The notes: a model not told the origin generated them from the sequence alone. DNA of 64,000 bases from JAEYZS01 sp964469265 (GCA_964469265.1 CAYXYF010000010.1:1-64000), one strand, 5' to 3'; shown: positions 35,322-43,867, numbered from the stretch's first letter. Numbers and translations are program-made.

Positions 35322-36103
35322 AAAAATTTGGTGTTCTGGGTTACCCAGTAAAACATTCGAAATCACCAATTATCTTTACTTATCTAAAAAATAAGTTCGA
35401 CTTAAATTTTAATTATTATTCACTTGAAATTTCACCAGACGAATTTAATCAGTCACTTGATATGTTAATGAGCTTTGATGGGCTTAATGTGACATCCCCT
35501 TACAAAAAATCAGTTTTGGACTACTGTGAAGCACAATCCCCTGAAGTTCAATCTCTTCAGGCTGCAAACGTTTTAGTCAAAAGCCAAACAGACTTTTATG
35601 CGCACAATACGGATGTCTATGGATTTATAGAAAGTTTAAATGAATTTCACCTTAAGGGTAGGTCTGCTCTGGTTTTTGGCTCCTCGGGCGGGGCGCGTGC
35701 AGTAGCATTAGCGCTTTCTCAAATGGGAGTTGAAGACATTTCTATCAAAGCTCGACGATATGATGAGCTTGCAGACCTTTCATTTAAAGAATTTAATATT
35801 AACGAGTGTGAGCCTGATATTGTTATTAATGCAACGACCATTGGCTTTGGACAAGAAAATTTAGCTCAAGACCACCATCAATTTTTTGATGCGAACTATT
35901 CAAAAACTCAACTTGCCTATGATTTAATTTATAACCCGCTTGAAACTCCGTTTTGTCGGTTTGCAAAGGAAAAAGAAATTCCGCACACCAAGAACGGACT
36001 GGATATGTTAATTTATCAAGCGCTAAAAACTTTTGAAATTTGGTTTGATATCAAAGTGGATAAAACAAGACTGCTGGTCCCTGAAATTAAGGAGATACTA
36101 TGA
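35318..36103 (+). CDS. aroE: Shikimate dehydrogenase
   Basis: NADPH-dependent reduction of 3-dehydroshikimate. The 261-residue protein opens with FGVLGYPVKHSKSPIIF (shikimate-binding SKS), has LNVTSPYKKSV with the catalytic Lys, HNTDVYGFIESL with the catalytic Asp, the Rossmann GSSGGARAVALAL and a C-terminal NGLDMLIYQALKTFEIW. The start is GTG, inside the aroA stop (GTGA). It overlaps aroC by four bases. Confidence 0.94.
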   Translation: MKKFGVLGYPVKHSKSPIIFTYLKNKFDLNFNYYSLEISPDEFNQSLDMLMSFDGLNVTSPYKKSVLDYCEAQSPEVQSLQAANVLVKSQTDFYAHNTDVYGFIESLNEFHLKGRSALVFGSSGGARAVALALSQMGVEDISIKARRYDELADLSFKEFNINECEPDIVINATTIGFGQENLAQDHHQFFDANYSKTQLAYDLIYNPLETPFCRFAKEKEIPHTKNGLDMLIYQALKTFEIWFDIKVDKTRLLVPEIKEIL

Positions 36104-37263
36104 GATATTTAACCGCAGGCGAATCTCACGGAAAAGCTCTTGTTGGCATCCTAGAGGGTTGTCCTTCACAACTTGAGATCAGTGTTTCAGAAATAAAAGC
36201 GCAAATGTTTCGACGAAAACTCGGATACGGACGCGGCGACAGACAAAAAATTGAGACAGAGGAATTAGAAATTCTCTCAGGAGTTCGTTTTGGTAAAACT
36301 CTTGGCTCACCTATAGCTATTATGATCGAAAACAAGGACTGGATGAATTGGCAAAAGACCATGGCCGTGGAAGGGCCTGAGGTTTCTGATCGCGAAGTGG
36401 AAGTTCCAAGACCTGGGCACGCAGATTATGTTGGTGCCATAAAGTATGATCACTCAGATATGAGAAATGTGTTAGAGCGGGCCTCTGCCCGGGAGACTGC
36501 CATGAGAGTGGCCATTGCAAGTATTGCGCGTAAGTTCTTATCCGAGCTTAATATTCATGTTTTGAGTCGTGTCGTACAGATCGGAAACGTCAAAGATACT
36601 TCGACGTGGAATCTCTCTGAGAGCTTCGACCGTATTGATAACAGTCCTGTCCGTGCTACTGATGAGAACGCTACAAAAGCTATGGTCGAGCATATTGATC
36701 AAAGCGCACAGGAAGGCAATACTCTTGGAGGGGTATTTGAAGTTGTTGCAACAGGTTTACCGATCGGACTTGGAAGTTATTCGCAGTGGGATCGTAGAAT
36801 CGAGGGAGAAATTGCAAAAGCATTTATGAGTTTAAATGCCATAAAGGGTGTCGAAGTTGGAGAGGGCTTTGTATCTGGAACGGTAAAAGGCTCTGAAGCC
36901 CACGACGAAATCATTTTAAATGAAAACAAAAATGGAATCGCATATAAGACCAACCGCACAGGCGGTATCACGGGTGGAATGACTACAGGACAGCCGCTTT
37001 TAGTGAGAGCCGCTATGAAACCGCTTTCAACCCTCAAAAAACCTTTGCAATCCGTTTTACTCAAGGAGCAAAAACCTTCTTCAGCACATTTTGAAAGATC
37101 CGATGTGTGTGCAGTTCCTGCAGCTGCCGTCATTGGTGAGTCATTATTGTGTTTAACTCTTATGGAAGAAGTGCTTGAAAAATTTGGCGGTGATTCTATG
37201 AATGAGATTAAAAAAAGATATGGAGAATGGATTGAAGTCGAAAGCCGTAGATTCCAAAAATAA
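36100..37263 (+). CDS. aroC: Chorismate synthase
   Basis: FMN-dependent elimination of phosphate from EPSP to give chorismate, the branch point to menaquinone and aromatic amino acids. The 387-residue protein has the signature TAGESHGKALVGILEGCPS, the RRKLGYGRGDRQKIE stretch, the RPGHADYVGAIKYDH motif, RASARETAMRVA, TGGITGGMTTGQPL and HFERSDVCAVPAAAVIGE. It overlaps aroE by four bases and the aroK reading frame by up to 62 bases. Confidence 0.97.
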   Translation: MRYLTAGESHGKALVGILEGCPSQLEISVSEIKAQMFRRKLGYGRGDRQKIETEELEILSGVRFGKTLGSPIAIMIENKDWMNWQKTMAVEGPEVSDREVEVPRPGHADYVGAIKYDHSDMRNVLERASARETAMRVAIASIARKFLSELNIHVLSRVVQIGNVKDTSTWNLSESFDRIDNSPVRATDENATKAMVEHIDQSAQEGNTLGGVFEVVATGLPIGLGSYSQWDRRIEGEIAKAFMSLNAIKGVEVGEGFVSGTVKGSEAHDEIILNENKNGIAYKTNRTGGITGGMTTGQPLLVRAAMKPLSTLKKPLQSVLLKEQKPSSAHFERSDVCAVPAAAVIGESLLCLTLMEEVLEKFGGDSMNEIKKRYGEWIEVESRRFQK

Positions 37264-37753
37264 AAATATCTTTCTAACGGGTTTTATGGGCTGTGGAAAA
37301 ACCACCGTCGGAAAGGCGTTGGGAAATCTACTCCAAAAAGAGTTTTATGATCTTGATCATTTCATTCAGGTGTCTGTGGGCGAGTCTGTTTCCGATATCA
37401 TTAATAATCGAGGAATTGAGTATTTCAGGCAGGTGGAATCTGAGGTGTTGCATGACATCTCTAAAAAACAGGGTGCTGTCATCGCCCTCGGTGGCGGAAG
37501 TTTGATGGATTCCAAAAATCAAACGGCTGTGAAGCAATCAGGTATTTTGGTGTATCTTATGGCCGATGAAATGACACTCATGAAAAGACTTGAGGGTTCT
37601 TATCAAAGACCGCTACTTCAGCTCGATTCCTATGAGAACTTACTCAGTGAAAGAAACAAAGGCTATATGAGCGCTGAACTTATAATTAGAACTGATGCGA
37701 TAAAGCCTGAAGATCTCGCTCGTATGATTCAGTCTGAAGTTGTGAACCTATGA
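37202..37753 (+). CDS. aroK: Shikimate kinase
   Basis: ATP-dependent phosphorylation of shikimate. The 183-residue P-loop kinase has FLTGFMGCGKTTVGKALG (Walker A), FYDLDHFIQ with the shikimate-binding Asp, RGIEYFRQVESEVL with the conserved Arg, ALGGGSLMD and the lid Arg in YQRPLL. From the first ATG the gene overlaps aroC by 62 bases; an ATG at 37220 would cut six residues without harming the domain. Neither has a strong ribosome-binding site, which suits translation coupled to aroC. Confidence 0.93.
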   Translation: MRLKKDMENGLKSKAVDSKNKNIFLTGFMGCGKTTVGKALGNLLQKEFYDLDHFIQVSVGESVSDIINNRGIEYFRQVESEVLHDISKKQGAVIALGGGSLMDSKNQTAVKQSGILVYLMADEMTLMKRLEGSYQRPLLQLDSYENLLSERNKGYMSAELIIRTDAIKPEDLARMIQSEVVNL

Positions 37754-38787
37754 AGTCTTTTAAGAACGGTAACATAATATTTGGATCTGCGCAGAACCTG
37801 AGCTCTTATTCACACGCTGTTATGATTTATGATAAAGCGCTTACGCAATATAAAAACGAACTTATAAAAAAAACAAAATTAAAAAAAGAAAACGTCACCT
37901 TGGTTCCTCTGAAAGCCACTGAAGAAAGTAAATCTTTAAAGCAGGCCCAGAAGATCTTTGAACTTTTGGCAAAATCCAACGTGGATAAAAAATCTGTTAT
38001 CATCGGTCTTGGCGGTGGCGTGATCGGAGATATTGCAGGATTCATAGCCTCAACCTATTTGCGCGGATTAAGCTACGTAGCGATACCAACAACGATTTTA
38101 TCTCAGGTGGATTCAAGTATTGGCGGCAAAAACGGCGTTAATCTTAGTGCTGGTAAAAATTTGATAGGCACAATCACGCAACCTACTATGGTTATTATAA
38201 ATCATAACTACATAAAGACCCTGCCAGAGCGGGAGTTAATCAGCGGTTTAGGTGAGATATTAAAGTACTCGTTACTCACACCAAAAATTAAATTTCCAGT
38301 TTTTAAAGAGGTTTCTCAAACTCGCTTTTTAAAAACTATCAAGGCGCTAACACCACTATGTGTAGAATACAAAATGTCTTTAGTTCAAAAAGACGAGTTT
38401 GATGTCAAAGGAATTAGGCAGCGGTTAAACCTTGGCCATACGTTTGGACACGCCTTAGAGTCACTTACGGAATACAAAAGATATAAGCATGGAGAGGCTG
38501 TTATTTGGGGTATTAAGTTTGCGTGCATTGTGTCCTACACGAAAGGGCTTTTAAGTTTTTCAGATTTTCGGACGGTAATGAATCTTGCTAATAAACTTCC
38601 TGTGCCAGCATTGCCGAAAAATTTAAGTGCATTAAAATGTTACAAGCTTGCTTTGAAAGATAAAAAATCTGAAAACCTGAATGTCCGCATGGTTTTATTA
38701 AAAGCTCCTGGACGAACGCTCACCAACCAATCGGTGAGCCAAGCGGAGTTTATGGAAGCTGTAAAGCTTATAAAGGATTTCTCATGA
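37750..38787 (+). CDS. aroB: 3-dehydroquinate synthase
   Basis: NAD- and metal-dependent cyclisation of DAHP to 3-dehydroquinate. The 345-residue protein has GLGGGVIGDIAGFIASTYLRG, PTTILSQVDSSIGGKNGVN, SGLGEILKYSLL with a metal-ligand Glu, and LNLGHTFGHALE with His ligands, then HGEAVIWG. It overlaps aroK by four bases (ATGA) and aroQ likewise. Confidence 0.95.
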   Translation: MKSFKNGNIIFGSAQNLSSYSHAVMIYDKALTQYKNELIKKTKLKKENVTLVPLKATEESKSLKQAQKIFELLAKSNVDKKSVIIGLGGGVIGDIAGFIASTYLRGLSYVAIPTTILSQVDSSIGGKNGVNLSAGKNLIGTITQPTMVIINHNYIKTLPERELISGLGEILKYSLLTPKIKFPVFKEVSQTRFLKTIKALTPLCVEYKMSLVQKDEFDVKGIRQRLNLGHTFGHALESLTEYKRYKHGEAVIWGIKFACIVSYTKGLLSFSDFRTVMNLANKLPVPALPKNLSALKCYKLALKDKKSENLNVRMVLLKAPGRTLTNQSVSQAEFMEAVKLIKDFS

Positions 38788-39215
38788 GAAAGATATTGGT
38801 TATCCATGGTCCAAATATGAATCTACTTGGTGAACGAGAGCCCGAGATCTATGGGCGAACGACACTAGATGAGCTTAACGAAATCCTAGAGGACGCTGCC
38901 GATGCCAAAGCTAAGCTTATATTTTTTCAATCTAACCACGAGGGCGCTTTAATTGATTGTCTTCATAACCACCGCAAAACGGTTGATGCGGTTGTCATTA
39001 ACCCAGGTGGGTTTACACACACATCGGTGGCTTTACGTGATGCGATTTCTGCTGTGAATTTGCCAACGGTTGAGGTTCATCTTACAGATATTTATAAGCG
39101 TGAAGATTTTAGAAAAGTTTCTATTATCAAAGGCGTATGTCTTGCTCAATTTGTAGGCGAGGGGACGCAGTCCTATGTGAACGCTCTCAAAATGATTTTA
39201 TCTACATTTTCTTAA
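38784..39215 (+). CDS. aroQ: 3-dehydroquinate dehydratase, type II
   Basis: Dehydrates 3-dehydroquinate to 3-dehydroshikimate. The 143-residue dodecamer-forming type II enzyme has GPNMNLLGEREPEIYGRTTL with the catalytic Tyr, FFQSNHEGALID, VINPGGFTHTSVALRDA with the catalytic His, and EVHLTDIYKREDFRKVS. It completes the pathway; it is the last gene in the operon, and no clear terminator follows. Confidence 0.96.
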   Translation: MRKILVIHGPNMNLLGEREPEIYGRTTLDELNEILEDAADAKAKLIFFQSNHEGALIDCLHNHRKTVDAVVINPGGFTHTSVALRDAISAVNLPTVEVHLTDIYKREDFRKVSIIKGVCLAQFVGEGTQSYVNALKMILSTFS

Positions 39216-39314
39216 GCTGTATTCGTTACTTACTTTTATGTTGGTCTTTGTAGTTTTGTTCGCAAGTGAGCGGGCACCTTGTGGTAGTATGGGAGTTTAC
39301 GCCATAAGTGACCC

Positions 39315-40499
39315 ATGGTTTTGTTCATCGTTTTAATCTTGGTATTTTCTGTTGAGCTTCACGCACGACCAGAATATGCCGTCCGTCACGGCGTTGTTAG
39401 CTGCACAGCTTGTCACGCAAGTCCTACAGGCGGCGGTATCAGAAATCCCTACGGCAAACAGTATGGGACTCACGGTTTTAAAATTTCAAAAGCTTCTGAT
39501 AAGGCCAAGTGGTTTCAAGTCGATTACCGATCAGAGGCATTTCAATCTAAAAATACCGCCACTCGAAAAGGTCTTTTTACAATGACTACGATTCCTTCGG
39601 CAAATATTCCAATTCAAGCCGTTGATGAGGATTTGCCTTCCATGAACTTTGTTATGAGTTATGGGTTGGGTCGGTTAGATACCGCTTTAGGCAACGCTTA
39701 TGTTTTGTATAACTTAAAAGATGATTATGGATATGATTGGAAAGAGCATATTTCTGTCGGACGATTTAATCGTCCTTTTGGTTTAATGACCGACGAGCAC
39801 AGAAACTTTACTAAACTTTCAGTTCCAAGTTCCACTCGCGATTATGAAACAGGTGTGATGTTGAGCGGAACGCCATCGTTGAGTTTCCATTACGATATTG
39901 CAGCAACAAATGGTTTGCAGGGGGATATGCCCTCCGTGAATGATTCACCGTGGGCGCTGTATGCCAACACACGTTTTATTCCACATCTTGGGCCTATGAT
40001 GATAGGTGCAAGTTATGCAAAGCACGGAACAAGCAGCGTTGAAGTAAGACCTGAGGCCATAAACTTCTATGCACTTTTTAGTGTTCAGAAGATTAAACCA
40101 TCGTGGCCTTTAGTATTTATTGCAGAAGTGCAATCCGCTCGGGGTTGGAATAATTCATCGATCAACTCAAATATGTCTCATTTTTTCTCCAGTACTTTTG
40201 CGCCTTGGCAAAACTCGGTCCGAGACACAAGATCACAAACTCTAATGGGAGAAGTGGATTGGTACTTTAATCGCCATTGGATCGGGTTGTATCGGTATGA
40301 GCAGTATACACCAGACTCCGATTTTACTGGAGATCGGTTTGTACGGCATACCTATGGGCTAAGGTGGATTATGAACGCGCATTCTAATTTGATCGCAAGA
40401 TATGAGAGAGGTTATTCAACAAGGCCAGGAGTGACGGAAGAAGGTGATGTTCGCACAGTCGGAGATACTTCCTTTTTAATGCTTCATCTATGGCTCTAA
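39315..40499 (+). CDS. Probable outer-membrane beta-barrel with one c-type heme motif
   Basis: A 394-residue exported protein (signal-like VLFIVLILVFSVELHARPE). A single CxxCH (SCTACHASPTGGG, Cys30-His34) follows within a dozen residues, then a GGGIRNPYGKQYG stretch. From about residue 65 on, the sequence is made of alternating amphipathic strands rich in Tyr, Trp and Arg, ending in MLHLWL, as for outer-membrane barrels. I infer a heme-bearing porin-like protein, perhaps an electron conduit. The translational start has a weak ribosome-binding site. It overlaps nothing upstream; the cytochrome c gene starts 21 bases after its stop. Confidence 0.6.
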   Translation: MVLFIVLILVFSVELHARPEYAVRHGVVSCTACHASPTGGGIRNPYGKQYGTHGFKISKASDKAKWFQVDYRSEAFQSKNTATRKGLFTMTTIPSANIPIQAVDEDLPSMNFVMSYGLGRLDTALGNAYVLYNLKDDYGYDWKEHISVGRFNRPFGLMTDEHRNFTKLSVPSSTRDYETGVMLSGTPSLSFHYDIAATNGLQGDMPSVNDSPWALYANTRFIPHLGPMMIGASYAKHGTSSVEVRPEAINFYALFSVQKIKPSWPLVFIAEVQSARGWNNSSINSNMSHFFSSTFAPWQNSVRDTRSQTLMGEVDWYFNRHWIGLYRYEQYTPDSDFTGDRFVRHTYGLRWIMNAHSNLIARYERGYSTRPGVTEEGDVRTVGDTSFLMLHLWL

Positions 40500-40519
40500 A
40501 AGATGGCTACGAGGTATTT

Positions 40520-40813
40520 ATGAAATATTTTATTATTCTGCTTTATTCCATTTTATTTATTTGGTCATCCTATGTTTCAGCCGCCGAGTTTGAAAGGTTA
40601 GTGACATCTTGTAATGTCTGTCATGGTGAAGGCGGAGTGAGCATAAATGATTTGTGGCCTAACTTGCGTGGTCAGAAAAAATCTTACTTTATAAAACAAA
40701 TGAAAGATTACCAGTCGGGCTTAAGAAAAGATCCACTGATGTCACCACAGGCAATGAACTTAACTGATGAGCAAATAGAAAAGTTAGCGGAATATTTTTC
40801 TAAATTAGAATAG
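40520..40813 (+). CDS. Small periplasmic c-type cytochrome
   Basis: A 97-residue class I cytochrome c. A signal peptide (KYFIILLYSILFIWSSYVSAA) leads to the heme site SCNVCHGEGG (Cys31, Cys34, His35), and SPQAM near residue 76 supplies the likely axial Met. The frame is open from 40490, but ATG 40520 directly precedes the signal peptide and has GAGG upstream. It is in the middle of three c-type heme genes, so a shared electron path is likely. Confidence 0.88.
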   Translation: MKYFIILLYSILFIWSSYVSAAEFERLVTSCNVCHGEGGVSINDLWPNLRGQKKSYFIKQMKDYQSGLRKDPLMSPQAMNLTDEQIEKLAEYFSKLE

Positions 40814-40821
40814 GGATATGA

Positions 40822-41793
40822 ATGAATCTTCGGTTTGCAGTGATAGTATGTATGAGTATGTTGCTTCTCCAGTGTGGTGGAGGAGAACATAAACCCGTCA
40901 CCGAAGAACCTCGTCCGACGGTCGGACAAACATCACAGCCACAACAACCTCAAACAGGGCCCCCCAGCGGGGACGGAGCACCAGCTTACACAGGCCCCAC
41001 CTTTGAAGACGTAAAACCAGTCTTTGAATCCAAATGCCAAGCCTGCCATGTGCGGGGAAGTGGTCTTCCCGTATGGACAAACTATGTGGACGCGTTTTCA
41101 AAAAGTGGCCGAATCCACGACCGAACCCTCGTTAAAAAAGATATGCCACCCGCAGGAACCCCTCAGTTGAGCGCAGAGGAGTTAGCACTCATAGATGAAT
41201 GGATAGAAAATGGCTCCCCCGAAACACCCCAAATCATCGCCCACTCGGGGGACGGAGCCCAAAATCAAGACCAAGTTAGCCCTCCAATCCAAGGAGCAGT
41301 CGATGGGAGAGCAGTCGAAGGGGACGGAGCAACCACTATGAGTGCTCCGTCCCCCGTTGTGCTTCCAGAGGAGCTTACGGGCACGAAAATTTATTGCCGA
41401 AACTCGGAAAAACATCCGACGGGTGGAGTTGCAAAAAATAGGTATTTTTCAGCTATTCTCGGAGAGGATTTACTGAGCTCGCGAGTTTATTCGACAACGG
41501 TTCACCTTGATCTTTTTGGAAGAATTCAGACAACAGAAAATATTGGATATTTAAAATCTCTTGATCGAACCACCATGGAGATTTGTCATTCCGCGGTTTT
41601 AGATTATTACCGTTGTGCTATTTCGAAAAAAATTGTTCGCATAGATTACGGCGAAGTCAGCATCGATTGTGGGTTTCCTCATAATTCGACGACATTAAGT
41701 ATTCGTGTGTGGGGTGGGCGTGGAATTGTGCAGTGTCATGGTCCAGATGTACATACGGAAGCCGAATACAGAAATTGCCGAATCACCGAGTAA
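40822..41793 (+). CDS. Lipoprotein with c-type heme domain and repeat-bearing linker
   Basis: A 323-residue protein. The signal has an unusual lipobox (MLLLQC, Gln before Cys18), so lipidation is probable but not sure. A cytochrome domain at about 58-135 has FESKCQACHVRG (Cys72, Cys75, His76), a candidate axial Met108 in KKDMPPAG, and a final LALIDEWIENG helix. Residues about 138-180 form a low-complexity linker that carries copies of an 11-base DNA motif. The C-terminal 140 residues hold several Cys (YCRNSEKHP, EICHSAV, YYRCAIS, IDCGFP, VQCHG, YRNCRI) and match no family I know. It is the third gene of the cytochrome cluster. Confidence 0.7.
   Translation: MNLRFAVIVCMSMLLLQCGGGEHKPVTEEPRPTVGQTSQPQQPQTGPPSGDGAPAYTGPTFEDVKPVFESKCQACHVRGSGLPVWTNYVDAFSKSGRIHDRTLVKKDMPPAGTPQLSAEELALIDEWIENGSPETPQIIAHSGDGAQNQDQVSPPIQGAVDGRAVEGDGATTMSAPSPVVLPEELTGTKIYCRNSEKHPTGGVAKNRYFSAILGEDLLSSRVYSTTVHLDLFGRIQTTENIGYLKSLDRTTMEICHSAVLDYYRCAISKKIVRIDYGEVSIDCGFPHNSTTLSIRVWGGRGIVQCHGPDVHTEAEYRNCRITE
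40969..40979 (+). repeat. GGGGACGGAGC dispersed motif, copy in coding linker
   Basis: Eleven-base motif, read in frame as part of SGDGA (residues 49-53) of the heme lipoprotein. Same-frame copies lie at 41248-41258 and 41320-41330; an inverted copy lies at 41344-41354. Confidence 0.7.
41248..41258 (+). repeat. GGGGACGGAGC dispersed motif, second copy
   Basis: Exact match to the copy at 40969-40979, again encoding SGDGA in the same frame. Confidence 0.7.
41320..41354. repeat. Inverted pair of the GGGGACGGAGC motif
   Basis: GGGGACGGAGC (41320-41330), a 13-base loop, then GCTCCGTCCCC (41344-41354). The arms are perfect complements, so both DNA and mRNA can form a stable hairpin inside the coding sequence of the heme lipoprotein. 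It has the form of a REP-like element. Confidence 0.75.
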
Positions 41794-41882
41794 AATACTT
41801 AGTACAGTATCAATTATTGCCTAATACCTTTTAATAGTTTTGTTAGACCTTTGTACCTCCTGGTCTCTTGCACTCATCTCTC

Positions 41883-41891
41883 TGTGATAAT
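41883..41891 (+). promoter_or_regulatory. Possible extended -10 element
   Basis: TGTGATAAT reads as an extended -10 (TGn plus GATAAT, five of six consensus). It lies 24 bases before the hydrolase start; no clear -35 is visible. Confidence 0.35.
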
Positions 41892-41914
41892 CTTGATGGA
41901 TACTAGGAGGGGAG

Positions 41915-42724
41915 ATGAAACTATTTTTACTATCATGTGTAGTGCTCGTTTCTATGACGGGCTGTCTGAGTGGGTTGGTATCAAGTACTTTATATCAGTA
42001 CAGTCGAGCCAACAACGACGCTAAAGTCCCAGAGGACCCTCCAGCTCCGATGAAAAAAATGGACCTAGTCGATGAAGACGGCAATCGCACGGTGGGATGG
42101 TACTATGAGTACTCACAAACCGCTCCGACGGTGATTTACTTTCATGGAAATGCATCTAACATAAAAAGTAATTACGACGGAATCGGAGAGCTTCTTCAAA
42201 GCTTTAAAATAAACTATGTTATATTTGATTATCCGAAGTACGGTTTGAGCACTGGTGATCTTAATCAAAGTACTGTCATTAAGGGTGCACAGGCTGTCTT
42301 TGACTATATGAAGGCGAAGTTTCCGCGTTCTAAATTTATCCTGTGGGGCCGCTCACTCGGCTGCGCTCCCGCAACCCTTATAGCGAAGAACAATCAAGAC
42401 GCTATCTCAAAATTAATTTTAATTTCGCCTTGGGACGCGTTTTGGAAGATGGTTCAGTACCGTTCAAATATGTCTGAGAAGAGCTGTCGTAAAGCGACAA
42501 GAGGAAATGAATGGGAAACAGAAGTTCATGCCCAAAGTATTACAAAGCCTGTTTTGATTTATCATGGAACAGAAGACAATGTGGTGCCTTGGAAAATGGG
42601 TAAAAACTTATCGACCCAGTTTGCAAGCAGCCAAGTTAATTTTGTCTCTATTGAAGGAGCTGATCACAATAATCTACTCACCCTCGAGGATTGGGAAGAT
42701 ATAAGGCGGTTTATAGTGCACTAA
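41915..42724 (+). CDS. Alpha/beta-hydrolase lipoprotein (BEM46/ABHD13-like)
   Basis: A 269-residue serine hydrolase anchored by a lipid. The signal ends with lipobox MTGC (Cys17). The fold motifs are VIYFHGNASN (oxyanion region), VIFDYPKYGLSTG, the nucleophile elbow GRSLGC, YHGTEDNVVP with the acid and GADHNNLLTL with the catalytic His. The HGN...YGxS pattern is that of the BEM46 group. The substrate is unknown; an envelope ester or peptide is plausible. AGGAGGGGAG precedes the ATG. A strong terminator follows. Confidence 0.85.
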   Translation: MKLFLLSCVVLVSMTGCLSGLVSSTLYQYSRANNDAKVPEDPPAPMKKMDLVDEDGNRTVGWYYEYSQTAPTVIYFHGNASNIKSNYDGIGELLQSFKINYVIFDYPKYGLSTGDLNQSTVIKGAQAVFDYMKAKFPRSKFILWGRSLGCAPATLIAKNNQDAISKLILISPWDAFWKMVQYRSNMSEKSCRKATRGNEWETEVHAQSITKPVLIYHGTEDNVVPWKMGKNLSTQFASSQVNFVSIEGADHNNLLTLEDWEDIRRFIVH

Positions 42725-42744
42725 GAAACGACAACAGTTCAAAT

Positions 42745-42779
42745 AAAAAAAAGCTCATGACTTCTCATGAGCTTTTTTT
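42745..42779. terminator. Bidirectional intrinsic terminator
   Basis: A-tract, GCTCATGA, CTTC loop, TCATGAGC and T-tract: a perfect 8-bp GC-containing stem extended by A/T pairing. It serves both the hydrolase gene (plus) and the exported-protein gene (minus). Confidence 0.88.
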
Positions 42780-42798
42780 ATTTGTATGGTGAGATAGA

Positions 42799-43680
42799 TT
42801 ATTTCTTTAAAAGATACTCAGCCATTTCGATGTAAGATCTTGCCATTGAACGTAAATCTTCCATTGTTTCAGCATCAGCATGCTCAACAGCTGTTAAGTA
42901 GTTGCCTAGCATCGCGGTGATCATTTCAACATATCCATTCTCTACATCAAGGCTCATTCGACCAGTAAAAGTGATACCGTCTTTTGTGATATTTAAAGAA
43001 AGATTTGAAACGACAACGTCGTCGAACTCAACTGTTTTAGTTGTTTTAAGCATAACGCCGATAGTTTGGTAGTTTTGAATCTGTGTATCTACCACGAGGC
43101 TATCCATAAGTTGCGCCCACTTTTTCATATCCACGCTGTCGTCTTCTTTTGAGTCTTCTAAGAGAGCCTTTTTAATAAGAACAACTAGTGTTTCAAGTTG
43201 CGGAGCGATCTCTTCAAGCTTTTGAGTTTGAGCTACAGCTTGTGCCCATGCAAGAAACTCCTTATCAAGATCAGTTTCTGTCTCAGTTTCGATCTCAACC
43301 AACGACGCACCAATAAATCTGTAAAGAGCGACCGCATCTGTTTTTGACCCCATGGATCCAGAGAACTCAACGTGAGAGTTTGTTTCTTCTAACTTCAGAT
43401 TTTTAACTCGGAGAGCAAGATCAATTGACGATGGCGCATCACTCCACTTGGAGTTCATAGCTACGGCACTTGCTTTTACTCCAGCTACTGTATTTTGAAG
43501 GTTTTCAAGTTCAAGATTTGTATCTTCATCAAATGCGATAGACAGTTGTGGAATGAACTCAGTCACTTCCTGTTTCAAAACATCGCTGATAGTTTTATTG
43601 ACTTTAGTGATGTTGATGGAAGCGGCTAGCGCAACGGTAGCAGTGAGAGCAACGGCTGCGGATAAGATATACTTTTTCAT
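42799..43680 (-). CDS. Exported protein of unknown function
   Basis: A 293-residue protein starting at ATG 43680, chosen because AGGGGTAATAAAA precedes it and a signal peptide follows at once (KKYILSAAVALTATVALAAS). The frame extends to 43851 but that part covers the promoter. The mature protein is acidic, alternating beta (VEFDDVVVSNLSLNITKDGITFTG) and helical segments; no catalytic motif, Cys or known domain is visible. It has its own good promoter with a palindrome, suggesting separate regulation. Confidence 0.78.
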   Translation of the reverse strand: MKKYILSAAVALTATVALAASINITKVNKTISDVLKQEVTEFIPQLSIAFDEDTNLELENLQNTVAGVKASAVAMNSKWSDAPSSIDLALRVKNLKLEETNSHVEFSGSMGSKTDAVALYRFIGASLVEIETETETDLDKEFLAWAQAVAQTQKLEEIAPQLETLVVLIKKALLEDSKEDDSVDMKKWAQLMDSLVVDTQIQNYQTIGVMLKTTKTVEFDDVVVSNLSLNITKDGITFTGRMSLDVENGYVEMITAMLGNYLTAVEHADAETMEDLRSMARSYIEMAEYLLKK

Positions 43681-43722
43681 TTTTATTACCCCTTTAAGGT
43701 TAGTTTTGTTTTCGATGGGTGC

Positions 43723-43751
43723 AATAGACACTATGACAGCTAGGTTGTCAA
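43723..43751 (-). promoter_or_regulatory. Sigma-70 promoter of the exported-protein gene
   Basis: Reading the minus strand: a perfect -35 TTGACA (43751-43746), a 17-base spacer and TCTATT (43728-43723) as -10 (four of six consensus bases), 42 bases before the start codon. Confidence 0.7.
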
Positions 43752-43759
43752 TATGACAA
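43745..43759. promoter_or_regulatory. Palindrome overlapping the -35 box
   Basis: TTGTCA and TGACAA are perfect inverted half-sites around a 3-base centre and include the whole -35 hexamer of the promoter. This is the layout of a repressor operator; the regulator is unknown. Confidence 0.5.
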
Positions 43760-43867
43760 GAGGACTGTAATAATATTTTTTTGGCCCCCTCAAGCTCTAT
43801 TTCGCTAAAATTTAATGTTTTTAACCTCTTGCATCGCAACGAATCGCGCAATAAAATTGAATGAAGA

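Noticed and set aside
43681..43851. Upstream extension of the exported-protein gene
   Set aside because: The segment holds the promoter and palindrome, and a ribosome-binding site plus signal peptide fix the start at 43680.
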